From: JAENWD01 sp963796915
Lineage (GTDB): Bacteria > Acidobacteriota > Vicinamibacteria > Vicinamibacterales > JAENWD01
Assembly: GCA_963796915.1 (NCBI GenBank)
Contig: CAWCNI010000001.1
Span: 1 to 64,000 of the forward strand
Reading direction: 5' to 3'
Length of the DNA: 64,000 bases
Shown here: piece by piece, positions 24,707-33,486 of the stretch
Layout of the letters: each line of letters opens with the position of its first letter
Numbering within the stretch: the first letter of the stretch is position 1
Program-made: the position numbers and the translations under genes
Notes under the pieces: model-generated
The model's input: the letters and a program-made list of their open reading frames with translations, nothing else
Database searches by the model: none
Told to the model about the DNA's origin: nothing

Positions 24707-25859
24707 TCAGCGTCCTCTGTGACTCACGGCGTCACGGATTGCGGCGTCGTCCGAGCCTCTGCCCGCGCGGATCGACGGGCTGTCGCGACGACTGTGCACG
24801 CTCGCCGCCCACAGCCGCGCCCTGCGCCAGGCCGAACAGCGCCCGCCGGCAGCGCGGACAGATCTACTGGTAGTGCCCGCCGTCGCCGCGGCATCTCGTA
24901 GCGAAAGCCCAGCTGCCGCTCGACCGTCGATCAGGTCCTCGACATGCATGCGCGAGCGAACGGCTGACCGCAGCGGCGGCAGTGCGCCTGTTCGCCGCGC
25001 CGCGCCGACGTCCTTGTAGAAGCCGACGCCGAGCTGCGCCGGCCGCTGGAAGATGTGGAAGAACTTGCCGAACGGCAGCCAGAGCAGCGTGACGATCACG
25101 GTGATCGGCGTGCAGGATCGCGAGGAAGTCGTAGGCGTAGCCCTTCATCCAGGTGTAGCTGGCCGTGAGCATCAGGCCGGTGACGCTGACGGCGAACAGC
25201 AGGATCAGCGGCAGGAAGTCCTCGCCGAACTGCTGGACCGCGGCCGCGCCGTGGTCGCGCATCCGCCGCCGCAACGCCAGCATCACGCCGGCGATCACCA
25301 GGAACGACGCCCAGACCAGGCCGTGGAAGATGACGAACGCCGATCACCGAGTCGATCGGGAAAGCCGGAAGGCCGGGAAGCCGAACGACGAACGCTGCGG
25401 TAGAGTCGAAGGTCGCCCGGCACGGTCTCGAAGTGGACCCAGCCCGAAGACCAGCGGAAACGTGATCGCCACCGCGAGCAGGCAGCCCCACATGATCAGC
25501 CAGTGCGTGAGGCCGCGCAGCCGGCCGCGCGCGGAAGATGAAGCGGTTGGCGAGCGAAGTCCGACGCCGACGCGGCGGACCCAGCATGCCGACGTTGCGC
25601 GCCGCCAGCCTGCGCGCGGAAGAACGCCTGCCAGCCGCGCCGCCAGTACATGCGCGTCGGCGGGCGCTGCAGCCACATCGCGTAGCGGTAGGTGATGCCG
25701 AACGTGGCGAACAGCGACGGCGAAGGTGTAGCCGACGAGGGCGGCGTCGAAATGGGCGAGGTTGCGCGAACCGACGAGGATGAGGACCGAGAGTACCAGC
25801 GTGGTGCCAACGCCCCAGCCGACCGGCCCGATTACCTGGCGAAGTCCGGATGTTTTCAT
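24707..25859 (-). CDS. NarI/HdrE-like membrane cytochrome b subunit with C-terminal zinc ribbon (frameshifted)
   Basis: Membrane spans are readable as VGWGVGTTLVLSVLILVGS, ATFGITYRYAMWL, GLTHWLIMWGCLLAVAITFP, VIAGVMLALRRRMRDHG, FGEDFLPLILLFAVSVTGLM and TVIVTLLWLPFGKFFHIFQR, resembling the nitrate reductase gamma/heterodisulfide reductase E fold with haem-binding histidines. After the last helix come HCRRCGQPF and CPRCRRALFGLAQG, a four-cysteine zinc-ribbon pattern not usual in NarI; a TAG stands just before the second pair. The ATG at 25859 follows aagggtggtg. It lies 55 bp after the truncated haemoglobin gene. The exact stop is unclear because several frames close around 24707-24730. Confidence 0.7.
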
Positions 25860-25914
25860 CACCACCCTTCCCGATTGACAGTCAACCGGCCGAGAACTCT
25901 TCGACCCGACAGTA

Positions 25915-26316
25915 TCACCCCAGGCTCGAGATATGGTGTTGCATCACGGCGGCAATACGCAGCGCGCGGGCCTTGGCGTTTTCGGCGCACGGGCCGCTGA
26001 AGAGGGCGTCGACGCTCGTGTGAAACAGGGCGAGCCACCGCCCAAACTCCCGTTCGCCCATCGGCACTCGGCTGGCGAGATCGCGATGGACGGCCAGTGG
26101 ATTGCCCCGGAATCCGGCCACGCCGAACAGCACGCCCTCCCAGAAGTCGTACATCTTCGGCAGGTGTCGCACCCAGTCCGTGTGGGCGATGTCGTCGAAG
26201 ATCGGCCCCAGGAGATCGTCGCCACGCACGCGCCCGTAGAAATCGTTGACGAGGCGCTCGATGTCGGCGCGAGAGGCTATATCGGTCGTCGCTGAGGCTG
26301 TCGTCTGTGACGTCAT
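25915..26316 (-). CDS. Truncated haemoglobin, group III
   Basis: An intact 133-residue globin of the 2-on-2 type. Family features are DIERLVNDFYGRVRGDDLLG, FDDIAHTDWVRHLPKMYDFW, a distal pocket rich in aromatic residues, and WLALFHTSVDALF, where the His is the proximal haem ligand. Group III globins are linked to nitric oxide and nitrosative stress. It starts 9 bp after the stop of an NsrR-type regulator, so the two are co-transcribed, and the molybdoenzyme operon follows 55 bp later. Likely role: nitric oxide or oxygen binding, or dioxygenation, in the cytoplasm. Confidence 0.9.
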   Translation of the reverse strand: MTSQTTASATTDIASRADIERLVNDFYGRVRGDDLLGPIFDDIAHTDWVRHLPKMYDFWEGVLFGVAGFRGNPLAVHRDLASRVPMGEREFGRWLALFHTSVDALFSGPCAENAKARALRIAAVMQHHISSLG

Positions 26317-26325
26317 GATGCCGCC

Positions 26326-26787
26326 TTACGCATGTTTGTCTCGCGCCGAGCGCGGGTGCAGCGCCACCACTTGTGTGACCCACCGCGGCTCCGCCACCAA
26401 ATCGGCCAGGGTGGCGCGGTCGAGCACGGCGAGGAACGCGTCAAACGCCTCCCTCAGCACCCCTTTCAGACCGCAGGCCGGCGACAGGGGACACGTGTTC
26501 GTGTCGCGGTTGAAGCACTCCACCAGCGCCATCGAGCCTTCGGTGCGCCGCACGACCTCGCCGATCCGGATGCGGTCCGGCTGCCGGGCGAGCGCAAACC
26601 CGCCGTCGCGCCCGCGGGTCGTGTCGAGATAGCCAAGATGCCGCAGCTCGTTGACAACTTTCACCACGTGATGACGTGACATGCCGAACGCCGTGGCGAC
26701 GTCGCTCGTGAGGCAGCGCAACCCCGGGCGCACCGCCGCGTAGATCAGCACGCGGAGGGCGTAGTCGGTAAAGTAGGTAAGTTGCAT
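26326..26787 (-). CDS. nsrR: Rrf2-family regulator, NsrR-type nitric oxide sensor
   Basis: A 153-residue winged-helix repressor. MQLTYFTDYALRVLIYAA and FGMSRHHVVKVVNELRHLGY form the DNA-binding domain, and Cys91, Cys99 and Cys105 (ECFNRDTNTCPLSPACGLKG) are the Fe-S ligands spaced as in NsrR. I chose the ATG at 26787 because all relatives begin MQLT; an upstream start at 26826 would run through the operator. NsrR loses its cluster to nitric oxide and so releases target promoters. It heads an operon with truncated haemoglobin and the molybdoenzyme genes, and diverges from a cupin gene. The binding site overlaps its own start codon. Confidence 0.88.
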   Translation of the reverse strand: MQLTYFTDYALRVLIYAAVRPGLRCLTSDVATAFGMSRHHVVKVVNELRHLGYLDTTRGRDGGFALARQPDRIRIGEVVRRTEGSMALVECFNRDTNTCPLSPACGLKGVLREAFDAFLAVLDRATLADLVAEPRWVTQVVALHPRSARDKHA

Positions 26788-26801
26788 GTAAAATGCAACT
26801 T
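26779..26801. promoter_or_regulatory. NsrR-like operator
   Basis: AAGTTGCAT, then GTAAA, then ATGCAACTT: a perfect nine-base inverted repeat with a five-base AT-rich centre. Length and pattern closely follow the enterobacterial NsrR site (AAGATGC and GCATCTT arms). It covers the nsrR start codon and lies 53 bp before the divergent cupin gene, so it may control both directions. Family assignment is by resemblance. Confidence 0.7.
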
Positions 26802-26853
26802 TAGTCCACTCGCCGCGCGCTGACAAGACTCGGCGCGCAGGAAGGGATCCCCG

Positions 26854-27201
26854 ATGTCTTCGAATCTCACTGCACTACCCGCCGGCGAGGCATGCGCTCT
26901 TGAGACGCTCATCGCGCCGACCCCTGGCGGCATCGCCAGCCGGATCCTCGCCAAGAAGGGGGGCGGCTCGGTCACGCTGTTTGCGTTCGACGCGGGCCAG
27001 GGGCTCACCGAGCACACCTCGCCGTTCGATGCCCTGGTCCTGGTGCTTGCCGGCACGCTCGGCGTGACCATCGCAGGGGCGCGGGTGGAGGCGACGCCCG
27101 GCACGATCGTCCGGCTCCCCGCCGGTGTGCCACATGCCGTCGAAGCTCGGCAGCCGGCGCGCATGTTGCTGGTGATGCTGCGAGACGGCGGCGCGGCGTG
27201 A
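26854..27201 (+). CDS. Small cupin-domain protein
   Basis: A 115-residue single cupin: SVTLFAFDAGQGLTEHTSPF, then DALVLVLAGTLGVTIAG and VRLPAGVPHAVEARQPARML. Metal-type residues Glu-His near the first motif and His in the second are present. The ATG follows gaaggga. It is divergent from nsrR across the putative operator. Small cupins of this kind often sit beside nitric-oxide regulators; its chemistry is unknown. Confidence 0.82.
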   Translation: MSSNLTALPAGEACALETLIAPTPGGIASRILAKKGGGSVTLFAFDAGQGLTEHTSPFDALVLVLAGTLGVTIAGARVEATPGTIVRLPAGVPHAVEARQPARMLLVMLRDGGAA

Positions 27202-27386
27202 GGGGCGGCGGCGAAGGCTCGACCTCCGAAGGCATCATCCGTCATCGCATTGATACCGCTGGTCTTAGCCTGACGACGAGCGTTTGAATGATTTCAGTGT
27301 TGCGAAAGACAGGCCATGAACTTAGAACTTGCAACACCTTGTCGCGGAGGGACTTGTGAACGAATTCCGGAATCTATCTTGATTGG

Positions 27387-27457
27387 CTGGGAGGCAGGGA
27401 TTCGAACCCCGATAAGCAGAGTCAGAGTCTGCTGTCCTACCGTTGAACGACCTCCCA
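27387..27457 (-). tRNA. tRNA-Gln (CTG)
   Basis: The reverse strand folds as a standard cloverleaf with acceptor arms TGGGAGG and CCTCCCA, anticodon stem GCAGA/TCTGC with loop CTCTGAC (anticodon CTG), and T-arm GGGGTTCGAATCCC. Discriminator G is followed by an encoded CCA at 27384-27386. It reads Gln codon CAG. Confidence 0.95.
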
Positions 27458-27539
27458 GTAGCGGCCGGAACGTGCGGGCAGGAACGATCAGTTTACCGAA
27501 TCGGCCCCGAATCGGGCAAGTTGGGCCGGATAAGGCCCG

Positions 27540-28178
27540 CTAGCGCGGGTCTCGTCGTTCCGGCTCCTCGTTCTGGAACACCAGTTCCGCAAACTTCCGC
27601 TTGTCGCCCTTCACGCTGGCCCACAGCATCCAGGCGCCCAGCACCACGCTCGCGGCGCCGGCGCCGACGAGTCCGCGCAACGCGTACTTGATCCGGCGCG
27701 CCCACGCCTGGACCGCGGGGGTCGGCACCGGCACGACCCACGGATCCGCGAACGCGTCCGCGTTGCGCCCGGTACTCTTCGTGAACTCGCTGCGAAACCG
27801 TCCGAGCAGCGGCTCGAGCTGCGCGAGGGCGGCGTCCCGGCTCGGCGCCGACAGCAGCACCTGATACGTCCGCGATTGTGCATCGTGTGTGAGCAACGTC
27901 ATCCGCGCCTCTTCGGGCGGTGACGAGAGCGCCCGCGCGAAGGCCGCCATCGGCTCGACGTCGGACGTGTCGAGCACGTGCACGTCACCGGTCGCCTGCA
28001 TCCGGTCCGCGAAGAACCGCTCGGGATTCCGAATATTGGCGCAGGCGCCCGCGATCATCACGAACACGACGCCCAGGAAAATCCATCGCCGTCCCCAGGC
28101 CTGCTGCGGCGGCAGGAGTTCGACTGGCGCCATTTCGCCACGCCGGTCGCGACCATCCGACGCTGGCGAGCTCGTCAT
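27540..28178 (-). CDS. Membrane protein with two helices, unknown
   Basis: A 212-residue protein I do not recognise. One hydrophobic span follows a proline-rich cytoplasmic start (WIFLGVVFVMIAGACA, about residues 32-48), and a second lies near the C-terminus (GLVGAGAASVVLGAWMLWAS, about 169-188). The roughly 120 residues between would face the periplasm and hold a Pro-rich turn (VVPVPTPAVQ). This topology is like Wzz/chain-length-type proteins, but sequence support is lacking. It is divergent from the response regulator gene, with 37 bp between starts. Confidence 0.7.
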   Translation of the reverse strand: MTSSPASDGRDRRGEMAPVELLPPQQAWGRRWIFLGVVFVMIAGACANIRNPERFFADRMQATGDVHVLDTSDVEPMAAFARALSSPPEEARMTLLTHDAQSRTYQVLLSAPSRDAALAQLEPLLGRFRSEFTKSTGRNADAFADPWVVPVPTPAVQAWARRIKYALRGLVGAGAASVVLGAWMLWASVKGDKRKFAELVFQNEEPERRDPR

Positions 28179-28215
28179 GCGTCACACGTTACGCGCATCC
28201 AGTACAATTGTCATC

Positions 28216-28611
28216 GTGCCAGTGCGCGTGCTGATTGTGGACGACGAACCGGCGATCGTCGACTCGCTGACATTGATCCTGCAACGCCACGGCTACGAAG
28301 TGACCGGCGTCACGACCTTTGACGAAGCGCGCCGCCTGCTTCGCGCGACGCCGCCGCCCGACCTGCTCCTGACAGACGTCCGGCTCGGGTCCTACAACGG
28401 CCTTCAGCTGGTGGTGCTGCGCAACGCGATGACTGCCGCCATCATCATGAGCGGCTACTGGGACACGACAATCGCCGACGAAGGCCGGCAGCACGGCGCG
28501 ATTTATCTGCTGAAACCGGTGCCGCACGCGCAGTTGCTCGACACCATCGAACGCGCGCTGGCCGCCCGGCCGAGCCCTGGCGAGCCGACGCCGGGAACCG
28601 CTCCCGTCTGA
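28216..28611 (+). CDS. Single-domain response regulator
   Basis: A CheY-like receiver of 131 residues without an output domain. The acidic pair is in VLIVDDEPAIVD, the phosphorylation site is Asp54 (LLLTDVRLG), and Lys100 lies in YLLKPVPH. It would relay a phosphoryl group from an unlinked histidine kinase to a target by protein contact. The GTG at 28216 starts the domain exactly. It is convergent with gltX. Confidence 0.9.
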   Translation: MPVRVLIVDDEPAIVDSLTLILQRHGYEVTGVTTFDEARRLLRATPPPDLLLTDVRLGSYNGLQLVVLRNAMTAAIIMSGYWDTTIADEGRQHGAIYLLKPVPHAQLLDTIERALAARPSPGEPTPGTAPV

Positions 28612-28618
28612 CTTCCGG

Positions 28619-30103
28619 CTACGCCCCTTCCGCGACGGCACCCGACCGCTCGGCCAGGTAGCGACTGAGCGCCTCGAGACGCGCGACGACGGCGTCATGG
28701 CCGACGAGCACGAGCGTCTCGAATAACCCGGGACTGACAGCACGGCCGGTGACGGCGATGCGCGTCGCATGAATCAGCGGCCCCGGCTTGATGCCGGCGC
28801 GTTCCGCCGTCGCCCGGAGCGCAGACTCTGTCGACGCCTGATCGAAGGGAGCAAGCGTGCGGTAAGCGTCGGCGAGCTCGCTGACGTGCGCGGCAAGGCC
28901 GGACGTGCCAAGGTGTTTCTCGACAGCCGCCTGATCGTAGGACTCGACGGGCGCCAGAAACGGCGCCGCCTGCGCCGCGAACTCGCCCAGATGCTTCGCG
29001 CGGGGGCGAAGCAGCGCGAGCACACGCCCGAACCAGGCGCGCCGCGCGCCGAGCAGCGCGTCAGACCATAGCCCCGCCTGTTCCAGCTCCGGCCGGATCC
29101 GCGCGATCAGCTCGTCGTCTGTCAACCGCGCCAGGTGCTGCGCGTTGAACCAGTCCAGCTTCTCGACGTTGAAGACAGCGTTGCCGCCGCTGATGCCGTC
29201 GAGCGCGAAGCGGGCGATCAGCTCGTCGAGTGAAAAGACTTCCTCGTCACTTCCGGGCGACCACCCGAGCAGCGCGAGGAAGTTGGCCATCGCTTCTGGC
29301 AGATATCCCTGCCGCGAATATTCCATGACCGAGGTCGCGCCGTGCCGCTTGCTCAGCCGCTTCTTGTCGGCACCCAGAATCAACGGCACGTGCGCAAAGG
29401 CCGGAATGGCGGCCCCAAGCGCCTGATACAACACGATCTGTTTCGGCGTGTTCGAGATGTGATCGTCGCCGCGGACGACGTGGGTGATGGCCATGTCGAT
29501 GTCGTCGCAGACCACCGACAGCTGATAGGTGGGCTGGCCGTCCGAACGCACGATCACGAAATCTTCGACGGTGCCGTGGTCGATGCTGATCGGACCATGT
29601 ACGAGGTCGTCAAACGTAGTCCTGCCCTCTGGGACGCGGACACGAATGGCGCGCGGCTGACGGGCGGCCTCGAGCTCGGCGACCTGCGCCGGCGGCAGCG
29701 CCAGGCACCGGCGATCGTAGATCCAGCCGTCGCCCCTGGCCTCGGCCTCGGCGCGGGCCGCCTGGAGCCGTTCCGGTGCGCAGTAGCAGTAGTACGCGTG
29801 GCCGCCGGCCACCAGGCGGCCGGCAGCGGCGCGGTGGATGTCGAGGCGCTGCGATTGAAAGTACGGGCCATGCGCGCCGCCGGCGTCCGGCCCCTCGTCC
29901 CACTCGAGGCCCAGCCAGCGCAGGCCGTCGAGGATCCCGGTCACCATCTCGTCGGACGAGCGCTCGGTGTCGGTGTCTTCGATGCGGAGGACGAAGGTGC
30001 CGCCGTGCCGCCGCGCAAACAGGTAGTTGAACAGCGCCGTCCGGGCGCCGCCGACGTGCAGGTAGCCGGTTGGAGAAGGTGCAAAGCGAACGCGAGGGGG
30101 CAC
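28619..30103 (-). CDS. gltX: Glutamate--tRNA ligase
   Basis: This enzyme charges tRNA-Glu with glutamate in the cytoplasm. All 494 residues are in one frame, a normal bacterial length. The class I HIGH-like motif is in APSPTGYLHVGGAR (residues 9-22) and the KMSKS-like motif is KRLSKRHG (248-255). A zinc-site pattern, CYC at 106-108 with a Tyr-Asp-Arg-Arg-Cys segment at 129-133, is present. The GTG start at 30103 is used because the motif order requires it; a TATAAT box about eight bases upstream suggests a nearly leaderless mRNA. Confidence 0.97.
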   Translation of the reverse strand: MPPRVRFAPSPTGYLHVGGARTALFNYLFARRHGGTFVLRIEDTDTERSSDEMVTGILDGLRWLGLEWDEGPDAGGAHGPYFQSQRLDIHRAAAGRLVAGGHAYYCYCAPERLQAARAEAEARGDGWIYDRRCLALPPAQVAELEAARQPRAIRVRVPEGRTTFDDLVHGPISIDHGTVEDFVIVRSDGQPTYQLSVVCDDIDMAITHVVRGDDHISNTPKQIVLYQALGAAIPAFAHVPLILGADKKRLSKRHGATSVMEYSRQGYLPEAMANFLALLGWSPGSDEEVFSLDELIARFALDGISGGNAVFNVEKLDWFNAQHLARLTDDELIARIRPELEQAGLWSDALLGARRAWFGRVLALLRPRAKHLGEFAAQAAPFLAPVESYDQAAVEKHLGTSGLAAHVSELADAYRTLAPFDQASTESALRATAERAGIKPGPLIHATRIAVTGRAVSPGLFETLVLVGHDAVVARLEALSRYLAERSGAVAEGA

Positions 30104-30111
30104 GAGTCTGA

Positions 30112-30117
30112 TTATAG
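30112..30117 (-). promoter_or_regulatory. Probable -10 box of gltX
   Basis: The minus strand reads TATAAT here, eight bases before the gltX GTG. No good -35 hexamer is found 16-18 bp upstream. If used, the transcript would start at or next to the start codon. Confidence 0.4.
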
Positions 30118-30182
30118 GGAAAGAGGCGGCGTGCCGGCGTCATCGGCACCGCGGGTGACGACGCGGCCGGCCCGGAGCCTAA

Positions 30183-30217
30183 TTGACAAGCCATTGTCAT
30201 AATGACAGTATCTTGTC
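30183..30217 (+). promoter_or_regulatory. Promoter and palindromic operator of the marR-like gene
   Basis: TTGACA at 30183-30188 and CAGTAT at 30206-30211 are 17 bp apart. A 33-bp palindrome (30185-30217) covers both: its left half GACAAGCCATTGTCAT pairs with its right half at 13 of 16 positions around a central A. This is the layout of an autorepressing MarR operator. The gene start follows at 30219. Confidence 0.65.
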
Positions 30218-30218
30218 G

Positions 30219-30674
30219 ATGGCCGATCTCACGCCAAAGGGCCGCGCCTTCCGCGACATCCTCAACCAGATCTTCCGTGTCAGGGGCCGGCTCCTGGAGT
30301 CGGCAGAACAGGTCGCCGGCCTCGCCGGCCTGACGACCGCGCGCTGGCAGGTGCTGGCCTCGGTCGAACGCACGCCGATGCCGGCGGCGCACGTCGCCCG
30401 TAGTCTCGGGCTCACGCGTCAGGCCGTTCAGCAGACTGTCGACGGCATGGAGCGCGACGAGCTGATCGTCTTTCTCGACAACCCCGGCCACAAACGTGCC
30501 CGGCTCATCGCACTCACCGCGAAGGCACGCAAGGCGCTCGACTACCTGCGGCCGAGGCAGGTCCAGTTTGCCAACCTGATGGGCTCGCCGCACACGCTCG
30601 ACGCCCTGCACACCACGCTGGCGGTCCTGCAGGCCGCCCACGCAACCCTCGACGCGAGGAGCAGCTCGGAATGA
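30219..30674 (+). CDS. MarR-family transcriptional regulator
   Basis: A 151-residue winged-helix dimeric repressor. LTTARWQVLASVERTPMPAA and HVARSLGLTRQAVQQTVDGM form the DNA-binding helices, and VFLDNPGHKRARLIALTAKA is the wing. I chose ATG at 30219; an upstream frame extends through the promoter. It overlaps the VOC gene by four bases (ATGA), so the regulator and that enzyme are coupled, and the operator palindrome just upstream implies autoregulation. The inducer is unknown. Confidence 0.9.
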   Translation: MADLTPKGRAFRDILNQIFRVRGRLLESAEQVAGLAGLTTARWQVLASVERTPMPAAHVARSLGLTRQAVQQTVDGMERDELIVFLDNPGHKRARLIALTAKARKALDYLRPRQVQFANLMGSPHTLDALHTTLAVLQAAHATLDARSSSE

Positions 30675-31063
30675 AACTCAATCACCTCAACCTGACAGTG
30701 ACGAACCCGATCGAGACCAGCGAGTTTCTGGCGAAGTACTTCGGCCTGCGCCCGCATGGCGGCAACGCAGGCATGCAGATGCTCTACGACGACAACGGCA
30801 TGGTGCTGACCCTGATCAAGGCACGTGCGGACGACCGTCAGCCGGATCGGTCCGGTGGCAACGCCGACAGCGACAGCGGACAGGTGAAATATCCGAGCAG
30901 CTTTCACATCGGCTTCATTCAGCCCAGCCACGCGCGAGTCGACGAAATCAACCAGCAGCTGCGTGACGACGGGTTTGCGGTGCCGCCGGCGTCGACCCAG
31001 CACGGGTCCTGGACCTTCTATTTCGTCGCACCCGGCGGCTTCACGATCGAGGTTCTGGGGTGA
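30671..31063 (+). CDS. VOC-family (glyoxalase/bleomycin-resistance-like) protein
   Basis: A 130-residue protein with two beta-alpha-beta-beta-beta repeats: MKLNHLNLTVTNPIETSEFL begins the first and SFHIGFIQPSHARVDEINQQ the second, with VAPGGFTIEVLG at the end. The metal-ligand set looks like His (NHLNLTV), His (SFHIGF) and Glu (IEVLG). Such proteins isomerise, bind or degrade small electrophiles or drugs. Its regulator is the overlapping MarR gene. Confidence 0.88.
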   Translation: MKLNHLNLTVTNPIETSEFLAKYFGLRPHGGNAGMQMLYDDNGMVLTLIKARADDRQPDRSGGNADSDSGQVKYPSSFHIGFIQPSHARVDEINQQLRDDGFAVPPASTQHGSWTFYFVAPGGFTIEVLG

Positions 31064-31097
31064 GGAGCCGGTCGCTCGGGTATCATCGATTGTTGCC

Positions 31098-33486
31098 GTG
31101 CCGGACAAGCCGATCGATCTCACGCCACGGGGCCGTTTCCGGACGATCTACGACTGGCTGACAGGCGCCGGCGGAACGGCTGAGCAGAGCGCCGGCCCTT
31201 CTTCCGGCCCAGACCCCGCGACCCTGCCGACGCGGATCGGCCACTACGCCATCGATCGCAAGCTCGGGGAAGGCGGCATGGGCGTCGTCTATGCCGCCCG
31301 CGACGAGCGCCTCGAGCGGACCATCGCCGTGAAGACGATGGCGTCGCACGGCGCGGATCCGACGGCGCGGCAGCGCTTCTGGCGGGAGGCGCGAACGGCC
31401 GCCAGCATCAACCATCCGAACGTCTGCCAGATCTACGAGATCGGCGAAGACGGCAGCACGCTTTTCATCGCGATGGAGCTGCTCGAAGGCGAGTCGCTGG
31501 CCGATCGCCTGCGGCAGGGGCCATTGAGCGTCACGCAATCCCTGCCGATTGGCCTCGACATGCTCGCGGCCCTGACCGCCATGCACGCGCGAGGCCTGGT
31601 CCACCGCGACCTGAAGCCGTCGAATGTGTTCCTGACGCCGCATGGCGCGAAGGTGCTCGACTTCGGGCTCGCGCGCCTGGAGCCGGAAAACTCGCCGACC
31701 TACGAGGGCAATCTCACGCGGACGGGCATGCTGCTCGGCAGCCCGCGATACATGGCGCCCGAACAGGTCAGCGGCGGCACCGCCGACGTCCGATCCGATC
31801 TGTTCGCCGCCGGCGCCATCCTGTTCGAGATGCTGGCCGGCCGGCCCGCCTTCGGCGGACGTACCATCGCGGAGATCCTGCACGCGACGCTGCACGAGCA
31901 GCCGCCAGCCTTGACAGGATCCCCAGCGATCGCGGCCTTCGACCGCGTCATCCGCCGTGCGCTTGCCAAGCGCTCCTCTGACAGGCCGGCGTCGGCCGCC
32001 GAAATGGCGGAGGAGCTTCGCGGCATTCCCGGCGTCGGCGGCGACGACTCGCCCGCGCGGGCGCACGCGCTGACGCGCCTGGTGGTGCTGCCATTCCGCG
32101 TGCTGCGTCCGGACCCTGACATCGACTTTCTGACATTCAGCCTGGCGGACGCCATCGCGACCTCGCTCTCCGGCAACGCCTCGCTCATCGTCCGTTCGAC
32201 CGCCGCGGCGGCCCGGTTTGCCGGAGATGCGCCAGACCTGAAGGCCCTGTCGGCGGATGCCGATGTCGACCGCGTGGTGATCGGCACGCTGCTGCGATCG
32301 GGCGACCAGGTCCGTGCGGCGACACAGCTCGTCGAAGCGCCTGGCGGCACGCTGATCGCGTCGCATACCGTGCAGTCGTCGCTCGGCGATTTGTTTCAGC
32401 TGCAGGACGACATCGCGCGGCGCGTGGCCGACGCGCTGGCATTGCCGTTGTCGGCAGCCGCTGCGCCGGCAAGCGGCGATCGCCCGCACGACCCCCGCGC
32501 CTACGAGCTCTACCTGCGCGCCAACGAGCTGTCGCGCAGGTACGACGGCCTGCCGCAGGCGCGAGAGCTCTACGAGGCCTGTCTCGAGCGCGATCCGCGG
32601 TTTGCCCCGGCCTGGGCGCGTCTGGGACGCTGCCACCGCGTCATCGGCAAGTACGTGGAGGTCTCGCCGGGCAGCGACCAGCGCGCCGAAGACGCCTATC
32701 GGCGCGCGCTGTCGATCAACCCGCACCTGTCGCTCGCGCACAAGTACTACGCGAACCTCGAGGCCGACATCGGCCAGGCGCCACGCGCCGTCAATCGCCT
32801 GCTCGGGGAAGCGGCACGGCACGGCAACGATCCGGAGCTGTTCGCCGGGCTGGTGCATGCCTGCCGGTATTGCGGGCTGTACCGAGGAATCGCTGGCGGC
32901 CTACGCCGAAGCGCGCCGGCTCGATCCGAACATCCCTGTCAGCGTCGAGCAGACCGTTCTGATGACCGGCGACGTCGAGCGTCTCCTGACCTTCGAGCCG
33001 CCGCAGGTCGTCGCCGGCGCTGACAACGGCATCAGGGTCGTCGGCCTGGGTCTGGCCGGCCGTCGTGACGAGGCGAAGCGGATGCTCGACGCGATGAAAG
33101 ACGCCGTCCGTGTGCCCGTGTTCAAGGCGTGGACCGACTACCTGATGGCGTGGCTCGAGTACCGGCCCGCCGACATGGCGGTCACGATGGCGTCGCTCGA
33201 GGCGCTGAAGATTCAGGACGACCCCGAGGCGATCTTTCAGTTCGGGTGGCTGCTCTGCGACGTCAAGGAACATGAGCGCGGGCTCGAGTATCTTGAGCGC
33301 GCAGTCGCGCATGGCTACTCTCCGGCGGCAACGCTCGAGAGGGCATCGCAGTTCGACGCGCTGCGAGAGGTGCCCGCCTTCGTCGCGTTGCTGGCATCGG
33401 CGAAAGCGAGCAGCGCCCAGGCGCGCACAGCGTTTGCGGCGGCCGGCGGCGAACGCATCGTGGGGCTTGAAGCGGCGCGGGGATGA
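31098..33486 (+). CDS. Ser/Thr protein kinase with TolB-like and TPR C-terminal region (one frameshift)
   Basis: The kinase domain has LGEGGMGVVYAARD, the Lys in IAVKTM, HRDLKPSN and DFGLARLE, then SPRYMAPEQVSGG. It is followed by a FlgO/TolB-like domain (RLVVLPFRVLRPDPDIDFLT, DVDRVVIGTLLRSGDQVRAA) and TPR-like repeats (RAYELYLRANELSRRYDGLP, YRRALSINPHLSLAHKYYAN). The frame changes near 32880 (after ACRYCGLY); the second part continues EESLAAYAEARRLDPNIPVS to the stop at 33486. Joined length is about 795 residues. Unlike the kinase at 29-2647, I see no membrane helix. The start is GTG 31098. It overlaps the next gene by four bases. Confidence 0.85.

Noticed and set aside
31083..32858. 591-codon open frame on the minus strand
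   Set aside because: Antisense to the kinase gene with recognisable catalytic motifs; its composition (Arg, Gln, His rich) is that of a shadow frame.
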